A stretch of 64,000 nucleotides of DNA. Origin: Thermomucor indicae-seudaticae (lineage: Eukaryota > Mucoromycota > Mucoromycetes > Mucorales > Lichtheimiaceae). The translations under genes and the position numbers were made by a program. Positions 11,933-23,133 of this stretch are shown here, in pieces. Position 1 is the first letter of the stretch. Each line of letters starts with the position of its first letter. Under the pieces are notes generated by a model that was not told the DNA's origin, ran no database searches, and was given only the letters and a program-made list of their open reading frames with translations. Location: NCBI GenBank assembly GCA_000787465.1, contig JSYX01000020.1, positions 1-64,000 of the forward strand. Direction: 5' to 3'.

Positions 11933-14036
11933 CTATGCCACCAAATCGCTTGTTTTGCTTACCTCTGGGACTAGTATGAAAATGAAGACGTACAAGATAA
12001 TGGAGATTCCAGCATAGAACCAGAACGTGCCAGCCGTGGTCATGGTATTGGTCATAGACAGGAAAGAAACAGAGACGACCAAGTTGCAGATCCAATTGAC
12101 TGCAGTGGCGACACCGTTACCTTTGCCTCGGACAGCCAAAGGAAAGATTTCACTCTGCATGACCCAACTATATATAAAATGAATCAGCCATCCTGTCCGC
12201 CACGATAATGTCTCAGTGTGAATACTCACGGTGCATAACCAAGACCCAGAGCAAAGCTGGCGACGTAAAGGATCAAGAACGCCAAAAGCACGCCCGTGAT
12301 AGCCTTGTCGTTGGGTTGTGGAGGGCAACCCGTGGGGCTGTCATACAAATCGCTTCCGAGTGTAGCTAGGGGACGACAAGCGTTTTGAGAGATGGACCAG
12401 CCGCATGCATCGTCCATAACGCAGCGAGCGCAGTGTGAGCTATAGGCTTCACAACTACTCTGCTCCGGAATAAAGCCTTGCTGCACAGCAAAAACAGCTC
12501 CAAGAGCAATCAGACCGACGATCATGGTTACCATGGAAGTTATGATCATGCGGCGTCTACCGACACGATCAATGATGGCGACCGCGACCGCTGTGAAGAC
12601 CATGTTCGTTGCTGCCACAATAATCGCGACACTGGTCGAGGCCTGTTGTCCTCTGAAACCCGCCATTCTTAAAATAGTCGCTGCATAGTACATGGCCGTG
12701 TTGAAGCCTGAAAGTTGCTGGGCAGCTTGCAAAATGCAGGCTATAAGACAAGAAACCAGTTAGGATTGCCAATAACCAAAGAAGCGCTCATCATCTAATA
12801 TACTTGCCTATCACAAGAGGCCAATAGTTTTCGCGCTTTTTAAAGTCCTTAAAGCTGGATTGACGACTGATTTCAACTTCCCGGGCGATATCGGCTATTT
12901 CGCGGTTAAGGAAGTCTTCAGTTACTGAGTCGCCATAGATTTTACGCAGCGAAGTTTTGGCCTGATCCGTCTTCCCTACTGCGATGAGTCGTCGCGGTGA
13001 CTCTGGCAGAAAAGGCATGACTATTGAAGAGTTGAAGTAAGCATGATGGGAAAGCAATAATCATTATCAGTCAACCAAACCTACGTACCAATCAATTGGA
13101 ACAAGGCCGGGACTCCTGCCAGACCAAACATATAGCGCCAGCCATCCGATACATTCGAGAATGCGATGTTGATAACATAGGCAATCACTTGACCGAATGT
13201 AACAACCAATGTGTTTAATGTCGTCAGCCGTCCTCGAATGCGTCTGGGCGACACTTCGCCTAAATGCGGCAACCAAGATCAGAAATGCGGGACACATACA
13301 ACCTTACTCAACTTTTTCCCACCAAACAAGTACTTACTGATATAGACAGGAACAATCATGGATGCCATACCGACACCAACACCAACCACAAGACGACCGA
13401 CCAGCAGCTGAGCAAAAGTATGCGGAAGTGCCAGCAAAAGAGCACCAATGATAAAGATGATGGACGAGACAATGATCAAGAGCTACGTATTGGAACCCCC
13501 ACGTCAGTACGGATCTTACAACCATATTAAGCAAGGTCTAGTTTTTTTACCTTTCTTCCAAAGCGATCAGAAAACTTGTCCAAGGGAAAAAAATTAATCA
13601 GTATCACAGGTAACGCAAAATGCAGCAACAACAAGCAATTTTTCTTACCATGCCAGCAAAAAACCCGCCAAAAATAGCACCAAGTGTAGTTCCTGATACA
13701 ACAATCTCTTGTTCGCCAGTGTTCAGGTCAAAGTCCTGTCTGAGAGGTTGCAATGCACCCGAAATGACTGTGGCAATGTTCACGCCCGTCAGTCAGTCCT
13801 TGTCAAATTTCGGAATGGGCTGCTTTATGCTTACCGCCTGTGTCGTAGCCAAACAGGAAGCCGCCCACGCAGACACAAAAGACGAGCACATACGTGAAAA
13901 ACGTTGCTGTTCCTGTGTAGTCAACGAGCTCTTCTGAGGGTACGGAGAATTCTTCACTCGTGTCAACCTCATTCGCCAGAATCTTGTCCTTTGATGTACT
14001 ACTGACACTTTGGCGTACAACGGAATCAGGTTGCAT
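11933..14036 (-). CDS. MFS inositol/sugar transporter with a Cys-rich extracellular loop (HMIT/plant INT type)
   Basis: Eight exons (14036..13835, 13767..13649, 13574..13551, 13482..13338, 13259..13089, 13020..12808, 12740..12230, 12167..11933) give 539 aa with about 12 membrane helices. Sugar-porter signatures: FGYDTGVISGAL (TM1), DRFGRK (loop 2-3), RLVVGVGVGMAS, PESPRRL (loop 6-7), QQLSGFNTAMYY (TM7), DRVGRRR, and GYAPWVMQSEIFPLAVRGKG. Between late helices lies a loop rich in cysteine (CEAYSSHCARCVMDDACGW) of the kind seen in animal HMIT (SLC2A13) and plant INT proteins, where it resembles a PSI domain. By homology it is a proton-coupled myo-inositol symporter at the plasma membrane; the substrate is inferred. 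Intron 6 (12741..12807) has a GC donor (GCAAGT). Exon 3 is 24 nt. Confidence 0.93.
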
Positions 14037-14137
14037 AGTTCGTGTATGGAAAAGGAAAACAGAAGAAATTATAAGGTAAAGAGAAGAGAAAGTTGGCGAA
14101 GCTTCTTCGCACGAACGAGTCTTGAACAGCTTCCCTC

Positions 14138-14143
14138 TTTATA
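14138..14143 (-). promoter_or_regulatory. TATA box of the inositol transporter gene
   Basis: On the minus strand the sequence reads ACATATAAAGAGGG, about 104 nt upstream of the transporter ATG, a normal distance for a fungal TATA box with a 60-80 nt leader. Confidence 0.5.
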
Positions 14144-15772
14144 TGTACAAAGAATGCGACACTGTTTTTCTCGGTCTTTCCGCGCGGAACTTCTTGTTGG
14201 TAGGTCCAAAGTGACTTGGCTCCTGGGAAATCAGAAAGAAAGTTACGTGTGGGGTAAAGTTGCCCATTTGCCACCTCCCACCTCCTTTGCCTCATATTGT
14301 ACGACGGTTTACTGTATACAAGCTGTCATATATCTCGTGGCTTCCCACCATTCTATATGATGGATCAAAAAGCTATAGCTCGAAACGCATTGAATTCTCC
14401 GGACACCCCCAATTTTTCTCCGCAATTTTCTGCACACTTCTTGAGAAAAGTTCTCTACGTCGTACAATCTCACATGCCCACAGAATCGGTAACCAACTAA
14501 AAGAGAGACAAAGGCAGAAATTTTTAAATTTCTAGGTCCTGTCTCAGACAATGGCAGGGGCAGCCGCCCAAGCGACTTGGATTTTATTGGCCTTTTGGAT
14601 TGAAGCATCATTATTATTTATCAAGTAGATCAGAAACAACAATATGGCTGCAAAAAGCATCAAGTTTCCAGAGACTTCTTTGAAGACTGAAAACAGATGA
14701 CGATCGTTTATTCCGACACACCTGCCGTCACAGAGCTATGACTGTAATGGATGTCTTATCAGTTTGGGCATTCGATTTCAATACAACTGCATAGAGGTAG
14801 AGGTTTTTTCATGAAATAATAACTGCATAGACACTGGTATTGCAATAAAAGGAGGTCAATGCCTGTCCCTTTATTTATCTTCGAAGGGACACTGTGCAGT
14901 AGACCCTTTCCGCTCGCGGGACGAAATTTTCTTTCCAGAACTTTGTGTCGCTAAAAGTGGTTATCATGGAGGCCAAAACATATAGCCGTAAGTCAAACTT
15001 TGATCAGACGATATGATGTAGACATCTATTGAATGAGATCTCTAAAGTGGAAACTCTCTTTTATATACAAGCTCTACGGTCTTTGTCGGCAATAAACTAG
15101 CCATCGGGCGATCCCGTGATAGTTGCTCGGTAGCGTTCAGAAGCAAGAATTCTCGTGATCGCACTCTGTGACGGCAACAGTGCGCACGTGCAGTTCATCA
15201 GTCTGCTGGAGAAGTTTCCAGACATCATTATACAGAGCGGGCTGCTACACACTTGCATTTCTATTCAATGACGATATCCAATCCTTTGCATTACCAGACC
15301 CAGATCGAATGATTGTATCAAAACCAACTTAAGAATCGAGATTACAACCTAATGGTCCGGCCTATTATACATGGAGCAATGGATGCAAATGCTAGGAGGC
15401 TGCTAATGGAATAATTATGATCAGATGGAATGCTTAGGAAGCGCTCTAATTTCCGATCCTCGTACAATATGGCTGATCGCTCCATTCAGGGACAAACATG
15501 TTTCCTCTTCCTTCCCTGCATTCCGCAGTGCGTCAGAAACTACAACAAAAGACAATTCATATGAACATGTGTCGCATGCTTTTCTAAACTCGTTTCTATT
15601 TTGATGACAGATCCATCATGGTTATCCTACACTACAGTCTGAGAGAACACTTGGTTTTACATGATCGGCGGGCCCTTGCATGAGCCCGACATTAGGGATC
15701 ACCGTCACGGTGTCTGACAGGTCGACAAAATTTCTGGGTGACACCGACAAAGCCGTAAATACTTGGATCACC
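14144..15772. other. Long intergenic region, no gene seen
   Basis: About 1.6 kb of AT-rich sequence between the transporter promoter and the bL13m start codon. No frame with splice logic or a recognisable domain on either strand. It presumably includes upstream control sites of the inositol transporter. Confidence 0.45.
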
Positions 15773-16439
15773 ATGTCGCAGGCCATTGGCAATGTAAAAG
15801 CAGAGTGCAAGGCATTCCAGGAGCCACCGAAGGCTTACGTTGCATGCTTTTTCGTTTTTAGACAGCTCTCGCTTATGCACGAGTGTGGCATTTAGTCGAT
15901 GCCCGTCAACGCATTCTTGGCCGCATGGCTACCAGCATTGCAACAACTCTAATGGGCAAACACAAACCGATATACGATCCTGCAGGTAAAATACGATACC
16001 TGCGAAACTCCTTACTTTTATAACAGTTATTTGACGAACCCGTCGATCGATTTTAGCTGATTGCGGTGACTACGTCGTCGTCATTAATGCCAAAGACGTA
16101 TTAGTGTCTGGCAAAAAAGCAGAACAGAAGCTGTATCGTCATCACACAGGGTATCCAGGTGGACTTAAAGAAATCACATATAATGATTTGAAGCAGAAAG
16201 ATCCGACAGAGGCAAGTGATTCTTTGTATGTTCCTGTCTAGCAGAAAGGAACGCTAATAAATCCTGCGGAACAGGCCATCCGGAAAGCAGTATCTGGAAT
16301 GCTGCCCAAGAACCGGTTACGGGACGTACGGTTGAAACGACTGTATATATTTGAGGGCCCTGAGCATCCTTACGAGCAAAACATCGTGAAACGCCATGGT
16401 CTCGATACATCTTCATCGGCAACGAAACAATCTAAATAA
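15773..16439 (+). CDS. MRPL13: Mitochondrial large-subunit ribosomal protein bL13m (yeast MrpL23 homologue)
   Basis: Four exons (15773..15793, 15862..15985, 16057..16211, 16275..16439) give 154 aa, close to other bL13m proteins. Diagnostic blocks: [58 protein letters not shown], and [12 protein letters not shown], followed by a fungal-type C-terminal extension. The first exon encodes only MSQAIGN, which aligns well with the start of yeast MrpL23, so that ATG was preferred over an upstream in-frame ATG at 15680. Intron 3 (16212..16274, 63 bp) has a GC donor GCAAGT and a CTAAT branch-like site; removing it joins KDPTE directly to [10 protein letters not shown], exactly as in bacterial L13, whereas shorter alternatives insert foreign residues. 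It acts in the mitochondrial ribosome; import would rely on the N-terminal basic region. Confidence 0.94.
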
Positions 16440-16704
16440 AGCTAGCACTGGCATTGAGAAGGGGAAGCGCGTGTATGTGGAAATTTAATGACCATTGTGA
16501 ATTGTTGGACTCGTTTGTCGATTTGCGTTGATGTGGATATTTGAGGATACGCTTGAACTACTCTTTCGCATCTGCTCAAAACCAGCTCTACAGATCAGAT
16601 GAAAAGCATAACGATTGTTGCAATGTTTGCAAACAGGGACCAGAATTCAGCGATACCCACAGCAAATTGTAGATCTTTACACGGCAGACAGTATGGTAGC
16701 GTCA

Positions 16705-17000
16705 TTATATTAGAACTGCAAGACTCCACGTCATGCCAGTACAGCAATACGACAGCATATACTGATTTTCTTACAGAACATCGCATCCGCAACGATTATG
16801 GGAATAACGGCTTCCTCATACTGCTGCAGAACGTTGTCAACTTGCATGTCTTGCTGCTCATGTCTTTTTTCAGGCTGAGGAAGATGATTGGCAACATCTT
16901 CCTGCGGCCGCTGGTAAGGAGTGCCCAGTCATTCATCACAGCATACAACCGAGCACCGTCTGTGCACAGCATGCGGATGGTGAAACACAGGAAGCGTCAT
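16705..17000 (-). CDS. Possible small gene, 65 aa, unknown
   Basis: On the minus strand three pieces (17000..16950, 16910..16775, 16715..16705) join in frame from ATG to TAA. The middle exon is clean, hydrophilic, Gln/Glu-rich coding-like sequence (LPQPEKRHEQQDMQ, QQYEEAVIPIIVADA). The second intron (16716..16774, 59 bp, GTAAGA-CAG) looks normal. The first is only 39 bp as modelled, or 57 bp if a GTGCAC donor at 16967 is used, and both keep the frame. No domain and no good TATA box. It may be a lineage-specific gene or part of a decayed one. A plus-strand open frame across the same DNA is judged a shadow. Confidence 0.3.
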
Positions 17001-18030
17001 AGGAGCCTCGCCTTATCTTCACAAGCTATGCCATCACTGGACATGCCGCTGCTGATCTCTATAACATGTCGCGCCTGACGTCTTTTTCATTGGCAGGCAA
17101 CATGCCTTCGGCTTGCCTCTGTTTTTAAACAACTATAACAATCTTCAGCATTCCAACTTCCATCTCCTGCAGTATTTTCATTAACATGAAGCGAAATTCT
17201 GATGCGCGTGTTACATTATGCGGTTATTGACACTGTAATCTGCGATGCTGACATTCAGTGGCGGATGCCTTTTTGTAGTGAAATATTTATGAAGTCATTC
17301 AGCGAGATCTTCTGAATTGCTCGATATCATCGGACGTGTTGGATCTGGCCACGTACTTTCAACCAATTCTTCATTTTTCGCTGCTAGCATCAGCAGTAAA
17401 CCCGATCCTGCGTTCAATGTTGATCACAATTTGGCTGGCGGCGCTTGACCGTCGAAGAAAAGCACCAGCGCTCTTCCCTTGCTAGTGAGTGGCACAACAT
17501 TTCTGGCAACCCCACACATACCGCGCCTGGCGACTTGTAACTTCTTTACTCTCTAAAAGAGAGTTATAGAAGTGCGGCAGAGGTCTTTCCGACTTAAACA
17601 GAAAAAATAACATATTGCGCCTCAAGACGTCCTCCAGCAGGCTAATTGCCCGCTTCTGAGAAAAAGAACAAGGTCGCGCAGACCGTAACGAAGACACTGT
17701 TTACGTCCCTCCCATCGACCAGCCCAGGAGCGCATGGATGTGTCAAGTAGACAGGACATGTTGGTTGTGGTAAGTTCTTCAATGATACTAATTGATGAAA
17801 CACTAAATAAAGATGATGCAAATGTGCAATATACGAGAACAAAGAAGACAGATTATTGCAAAGAGGAAAAGAGAGCATAACTGGACTTTGCCTTGTAGTT
17901 TGCGTTTCATCGATGATGTTGGTTAGATCCTTTCGGGTTTTATTCAGGTCCATGCTAAAAAAGCATAGATCGTTTGAAACAAGATATTTTATTACTGATA
18001 TTGACTCTGTGTTTGGTTTTCTTTGCTCTT
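17001..18030. other. Intergenic, no convincing gene
   Basis: AT-rich with scattered short open frames. A minus-strand frame near 17482-17697 ends in a Cys-containing tail but has no ATG or splice support. Confidence 0.4.
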
Positions 18031-18075
18031 TCGTTTATCCGTTTTGAAAAACTGCAAGCATCATCTGAAGATTGG

Positions 18076-18414
18076 AATGGGCTTGCAGAAGGTCCTCGCC
18101 GAACGCAACGCAGAGGCACGACGGAATACGTGGTCTAAAGCCGACGACGAGCCTAATCGAAGGGACCAGGCGTTTCTTCGGGCTTGCCTGCTTCGACAGT
18201 GGCTCCCCTTTGTGAGGTTTACAGACATTACTGTTGAAGATATTATCAAAACACGTAAGGTCCGTCCGAAAAATTCTCTGACGTTTGGTTGAAGAAAGTA
18301 GCATATGAAAGGGGCGGATTGACAACATCCTCGTCAGACGCTTTTCTCTTCTTTTGTTATCAACCCAATGGCCTCGTCAAGTGGATTGATGAACGACAAT
18401 TCGTGAGTTCAAAT
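18076..18414 (+). pseudogene. Coding-like fragments in two frames (possible decayed gene)
   Basis: From 18076 an open frame runs through an Arg/Glu-rich segment (ERNAEARRNTWSKADDEPN) to LLRQWLPFVRFTDITVEDI. From about 18265 a second frame one register away continues with WLKKVAYERGGLTTSSSDAF and then LVKWIDERQF, followed by a good donor (GTGAGT at 18402). No intron with proper ends explains the frame change, and I found no exon after the donor. This looks like a fragment of a real gene broken by a frameshift. The family is unknown to me. Confidence 0.3.
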
Positions 18415-20367
18415 GTTTCTTTGTTGTTTAACGTTGAACTGATCGTATTCGTATATACATAAATGCAAAAAGAAAGGATTACGTTATGTCGCGAATGCAA
18501 AACGTCCTCAAGCGCACCCCAAAGTTCTTTTTATAGGAGGGGCATCTCGTCTCCGTCAGCACTGCCGCTATACTGTGTTAAAGATTACGGTGCGCTCGAT
18601 ACGTAAACTTGGCCAATGACCGCGTTACGCACAGTCTATGACTTGATCTGCTAAGTCGGATGCATTAATTTAAGGTTTAAGGGGAAGTATGTATTTCTGT
18701 GGGTCAGTCGGGCAAAAATCATTTCCGCAAGGTTTCTTGTTAATGTATTATATGGTAAGAATGAATACATCCGAGGGCTAGTTCAGTAAATTTGAACGGA
18801 GAGCTTTTGACGTCTCGGACAGCCCCGTATATTCCGTGAGAGTGACACGTTCTATTTTCCGCGTCGCTTTAACGGGGATTTTTACCTGCGCGGCGTAAAA
18901 GAGGTGCAGGATAAAAAGCGCATATGTCGCGAGGTCTTTCTCCATCGTTTTTGTATTCTTACCGTATGAATAATTCAGACCCCCTTTGCATCATGAACAC
19001 TATTATGAAGCGCATAATCATCAAGCATACCCTTCCTAGGGTCGTCGAGCATTTTATGCGTCCCAAGGAAGCCCGGGCTCACCGTACGGCTTCTTATCAG
19101 TAAATGAGTAGCCCTTCTCTGACAGAAGCTCTTCTTATTTAAGTTCACAGGCGTGAAAGCAAACGAACAGGCCAAAGGGACGAAGCCGCAGGCAATTGAT
19201 GTCCTTCATTAAACGTTTCCTTTGCCTGCAATGTGGTGTCCTCTGCCATGCAAAAAGGGGAAAAATAAAAATGTAAAACACTGTTTCGCGCACTACTACT
19301 AAGACTGCAAGTGCTGCTTAAGTACAAGCCTGTAGATTAAGGCATACTGATCAAACGCAAGGTAGCTATCGGGCAAAGGAATACGGAATGTGAGGGTTTT
19401 TCTACGCGGCTTTATAACCGTTGCAAGAGGCAGCTGATGTCTATTCGATACATGACAGAAATGCTAATCTAGTTAAGGAAATTTTTTTGATATCCTAATT
19501 CTTCACATCTGTCCTCGGATGCAGAATGGCCGTGTTATAGAGCTATGGCTGTAGAACTAGACTTAGTCGTTGAAATGTCAAAGAGATACCCTACTGCTTC
19601 CATCTCCCTCCGGAAATTCTTCCTGACGCAAGGCTATTCCACACTCTATTACTTTATTATTAATTAATTAATAAACTTGCTAAATACTTTTCCTCTACTT
19701 TCCGGCGATAAATCTGCATGTACAGTATCTCTGCGACGTCTATTTTCCGTGTAGCTTTTGCTGGATATAATATTTTACTGTATTTGACGTATATCTCTGT
19801 TTGTTTACTCATAATCTGTAAATGTTGTGCACCGAGGACTTTATCCATCTTCTTTTTAATTCTTACAATGTCGACTCTGTCATGATTCGCTATCATTTTG
19901 GTCACACTCGTCCTTATTTGAACCATCAGTCAGCCCTTAGCTCTACGCTCTACAAGATACAAGATACAAAACCATTCAAAGGACGGGCTGAAAGTAAGTC
20001 TCCATATGCTTAGTTGGCCGTACCTGTTCTAACAAATCCTTTTCCTTGTATAAAGTCTACTGGCGCAAGATAGACGAGGTGGCCGCAGAGACAGAGCCCA
20101 CGGTCGCCCATTGCCCTTCAGCAAGCCTCTTCTGGCAGAAGCTATAATTTCGACATCGCGCAAATAAAGAACGTGGAAGTTTTATTGTTCGCTTCTGGGG
20201 ACCGCGAAATTGCTTAATCGGAAGTTTGTGGATAGCCTTGTGCTGTGTAGAACGAATGTTTACTTTGTTCCACTTCTGCTGAAAAGCAGCTGAAGGATGT
20301 AAACATTCTGTGGGCGATTGTGATTTTTATTTAAAACGGCAAACTATATGCACAATAGATGGCGTTA
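18415..20367. other. AT-rich intergenic region, nothing recognised
   Basis: Nearly 2 kb with no coding-like frame on either strand. Contains a short TTAATTAATTAAT repeat at about 19660-19674. Confidence 0.45.
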
Positions 20368-20683
20368 TTACTGAATATCGACCGCCACGTATGGCTCCGC
20401 CACGGCCTCGGCACCTTGTGCGTGGCGGATTGGTTGCGGCCCATTCCCTTATAAGAAAGGGAGGTGTTCAAGCAGAAACAACAGTAAATTATAATATATG
20501 TATCTTACTTGGGCGAGGTGCCAGCCTCACATGTGCCAGTCTTTTTGCGCGGAGAGGCTTGATGTATAGGTGGTAGGCCAACGCCGCGAGACCAGTTATA
20601 GAAACGCCAATTGCGAAACCGACAAAGGCGGAAACAATCAAAGCGTCTGTGGCGCTGTAAGAAGCGTTAACGTTGTCGACCAT
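20368..20683 (-). CDS. Small single-pass membrane protein, unknown
   Basis: Two exons (20683..20509, 20447..20368; 61 bp GT-AG intron) give 84 aa. Residues 1-11 are polar. Residues about 14-38 form one strongly hydrophobic helix (ALIVSAFVGFAIGVSITGLA), followed by a basic stretch (KPLRAKRLAHVRLAPRPR) that would sit in the cytoplasm, then a Pro/Ala tail. A TATA box (TATATAAAA, 20739-20747) lies 56 nt upstream of this ATG; an in-frame ATG at 20723 is too close to the TATA box to be used. No family recognised. Confidence 0.55.
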
Positions 20684-20738
20684 GACAATTGAATAAGAGA
20701 AAGAGATGAAGAGATCCTCCATCCATGTCGTGCCCTCT

Positions 20739-20747
20739 TTTATATAG
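20739..20747 (-). promoter_or_regulatory. TATA box of the 84-aa membrane-protein gene
   Basis: Minus strand reads AGCTATATAAAAGAGGG, a strong TATA match 56 nt before the chosen ATG. Confidence 0.55.
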
Positions 20748-22833
20748 CTTTCTGAACTAAAACCTAGAAAACAGAACAAAAGTTTCGATTACAATGAACG
20801 GTTGCTAATGTTCGGATAAAATCACAATCCATGACGATAACGCCTGTCTCAGATACTGTATGAATGAAACAGAAACATATCTGCCCTGCATCTGTGATCT
20901 CTGAGACGGGAATTTCTATCTGAAACAGCCAGTTAGCCAAATACAGGGTATAGAAGATAGTGAGATAGATTATTCTCTCTTTCCGAAATATATCACCATC
21001 CTCACAAGACTTGCTTCCTTTCTTATTCCAATTGTGTTACTGTATTGATATATCTCACCGAACATTCCACTTCTGCACAACTGAATGACATAAAGATTCT
21101 AAAGTCATCAGGGATGGTTTACAATTCTTTTACGATAATTCTTTACATATTGTACACGCTATTCCGGAATGTCTATAGTCGCATGCGGCTCCGTCATGGC
21201 GTCCGCGTTCTGTGCCTGATATGCAGATTCTTGTTGACGATCTGCTTCAAAGGAAAAGTCTGTTAAAGCAGAGAAGAGAGGGAATCTACAACATCATATC
21301 GGTGTGGGAGCCACAGCGCGAAGACGACGCGAACAAAATGCACACGAAAAGAGATACAACTGCGGACCCATTAGTTCTACTAATTTCCACCATAATGGTG
21401 CGACAGATAGAAAAGGATGGAAACACCCTCCATCCGTATTACATGTGCTTTTACATGACTGTTAAAAATATATGGCAAGTATGATACCAGCAATAACATC
21501 GCAGACAATAAAACATGGGGATGTCCGAAACCATTTGAATGCAACATCGAGCATCGATATTGAATAAGCCTCGGCTCTCGCGTAAAGTAAGCTCGGAACT
21601 ATTGCTGAATAAATAAGCGCCTTGCTTTTTGCCCAGTCTGCTACCATTGGTCAGCCAGAAGTTACTGTATCTATCCGCAATAAGACAAAAGGCCATCCCG
21701 AGCCTCTCCTTTACCGCTCACAAGCGCGGATGCTCACAAACAGAATGCATGCCACACCTCTGGGGACGCGTTGTTTCTAGCCTATGCTGGCACTGTGTTA
21801 GGTAATAATATGCGGTACATAGCAATGACAACCAAGCGAAGTGTACATATCCGGAATTTTCCCACATTCCTGCAAGCGCATTTGTAGGATGCGCGGACGA
21901 ACAGCGTTCAATACGGTACCATATTCCCAGAAGGCAGTATGATGTAGCAATCGCTTTATTCTCCAGAGATAATGTGTAATATTAGACGCAAAACCTTCCA
22001 AATGCCGCGGATTGTTTGCTCAGCACAGATCTATTGCGCCATTTTACGCCATCGGAAGTATCATGGATTCATGTCCTTATCGAATCAATACCGAAATGCT
22101 GAAAGCCTTCAGGAACTCATAAAATAGACGCTTTCAGATGCTCAAACTATTCCACGAAAGGGGCTCTCGGTCTATTCCTTCAACTAACCTGATTGCCCCT
22201 TGGGAACATTGTAAGAGTTTCTGGAATTGACTTCTTCCCGAAGAATAATTATACCTCGGAAATCCTCTCTCTAGCAAAGCGGATACAGCGGATGTGAAAT
22301 GGATGAGTTCCAAAGATGTTTGTTAAAGAAGAGATTTATTGATGACCGTGAGCGCTTCGCGTTTCGCATGTCTGCTTTAGCCAGTTCTGAAAAGAAGAGG
22401 TGAGATTAAAAAACCCTTAAAGAGTCTAAGGGAAAAGGGTTGGGGAGAAAGCATGGGAATCAGAAAGGACTACGTATGCCAATATACATAAGAATGCTCT
22501 GTGCTTAAGAAGAAGAGGAAAGAATAACAAAAGAGAAACAATGGTGGAAGAAAAATCTATGAAACGGACGAAGAGAAAGAGAAGGCAGGCGAAGCTGGTG
22601 GTTGTGCAGGCGGTGGTAGCGGTTTGAGCCAAAAGAGGGGGATCTGGTCCAAAGATGTTTAATCAGCTACCAGCGCGATTGGTGGATTTTATTCCATCCA
22701 TTACGCCGAGGGTCTGGATCATGAACGGAAAGCGCGGTGGTACGTGGCTGTGCGCATTGACAACTGCTGCATGCGGAACATGAAACGCTCTTCCCTGATG
22801 AGCATGGTTAGCCGAGAACGAAGGAACGAAATA
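20748..22833. other. Intergenic, no gene seen
   Basis: About 2.1 kb. Includes a purine-rich stretch (about 22490-22600, GA-rich on plus strand) and no supported gene. Confidence 0.4.
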
Positions 22834-22841
22834 TATATAAA
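22834..22841 (+). promoter_or_regulatory. TATA box of the six-Cys secreted protein gene
   Basis: TATATAAA within GAAATATATATAAACG, 53 nt upstream of the ATG at 22894 and followed by an AC-rich leader. Confidence 0.65.
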
Positions 22842-22893
22842 CGTGACCGAACTTTAGCTGTGTGCTTTTCTTGTCCGCACCAAACCAAAAACG

Positions 22894-23133
22894 ATGAAGA
22901 TCCAAGTGTACCTGCTTCTGCTGTGCTTTTTTGCCTGCAATGTCTATTGCTGGACTGCGTCGTGCATCAATACCTCTGGAAAACATATCTTGACCTGGAA
23001 CGCGCATTGCTGCGCAGTCGCTGGAGGCTCTCCCACCAACGATGGCAATTGCTACAAGTTGACACCGGAAACGAACATGAAGTTTAACCAATGCTGCTTT
23101 GATGTCGGCCTGTATGGTGCTGTCTTCTGGTAA
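22894..23133 (+). CDS. Small secreted cysteine-rich protein
   Basis: A single-exon 79-aa protein. The N-terminus (MKIQVYLLLLCFFACNVYC) is a textbook signal peptide; cleavage is likely near residues 17-20. The mature part of about 60 aa has six cysteines in the order C - CC - C - CC, spacing roughly C-x15-CC-x11-C-x14-CC (TASC, NAHCC, DGNC, FNQCC), and ends in aromatic/hydrophobic residues (LYGAVFW). Six cysteines allow three disulfides, as in many fungal effector-like or antimicrobial-type secreted proteins; eight-Cys hydrophobins are excluded by count. A TATA box sits 53 nt upstream and the leader is short. A long minus-strand open frame overlapping this region (22663-23283) is taken as its shadow. 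Function is unknown. Confidence 0.75.
   Translation: MKIQVYLLLLCFFACNVYCWTASCINTSGKHILTWNAHCCAVAGGSPTNDGNCYKLTPETNMKFNQCCFDVGLYGAVFW

Noticed and set aside
15680..15772. N-terminal extension of bL13m from ATG 15680
   Set aside because: The shorter start MSQAIGN aligns with the yeast protein start; the extension has no targeting character.
16599..17078. 159-codon plus-strand open frame
   Set aside because: The opposite strand has better coding composition and splice sites over part of it; the plus frame has no recognisable motif.
20561..20723. Upstream ATG (20723) as the start of the 84-aa membrane protein
   Set aside because: It lies only 16 nt from the TATA box, so it would probably be upstream of the transcription start.
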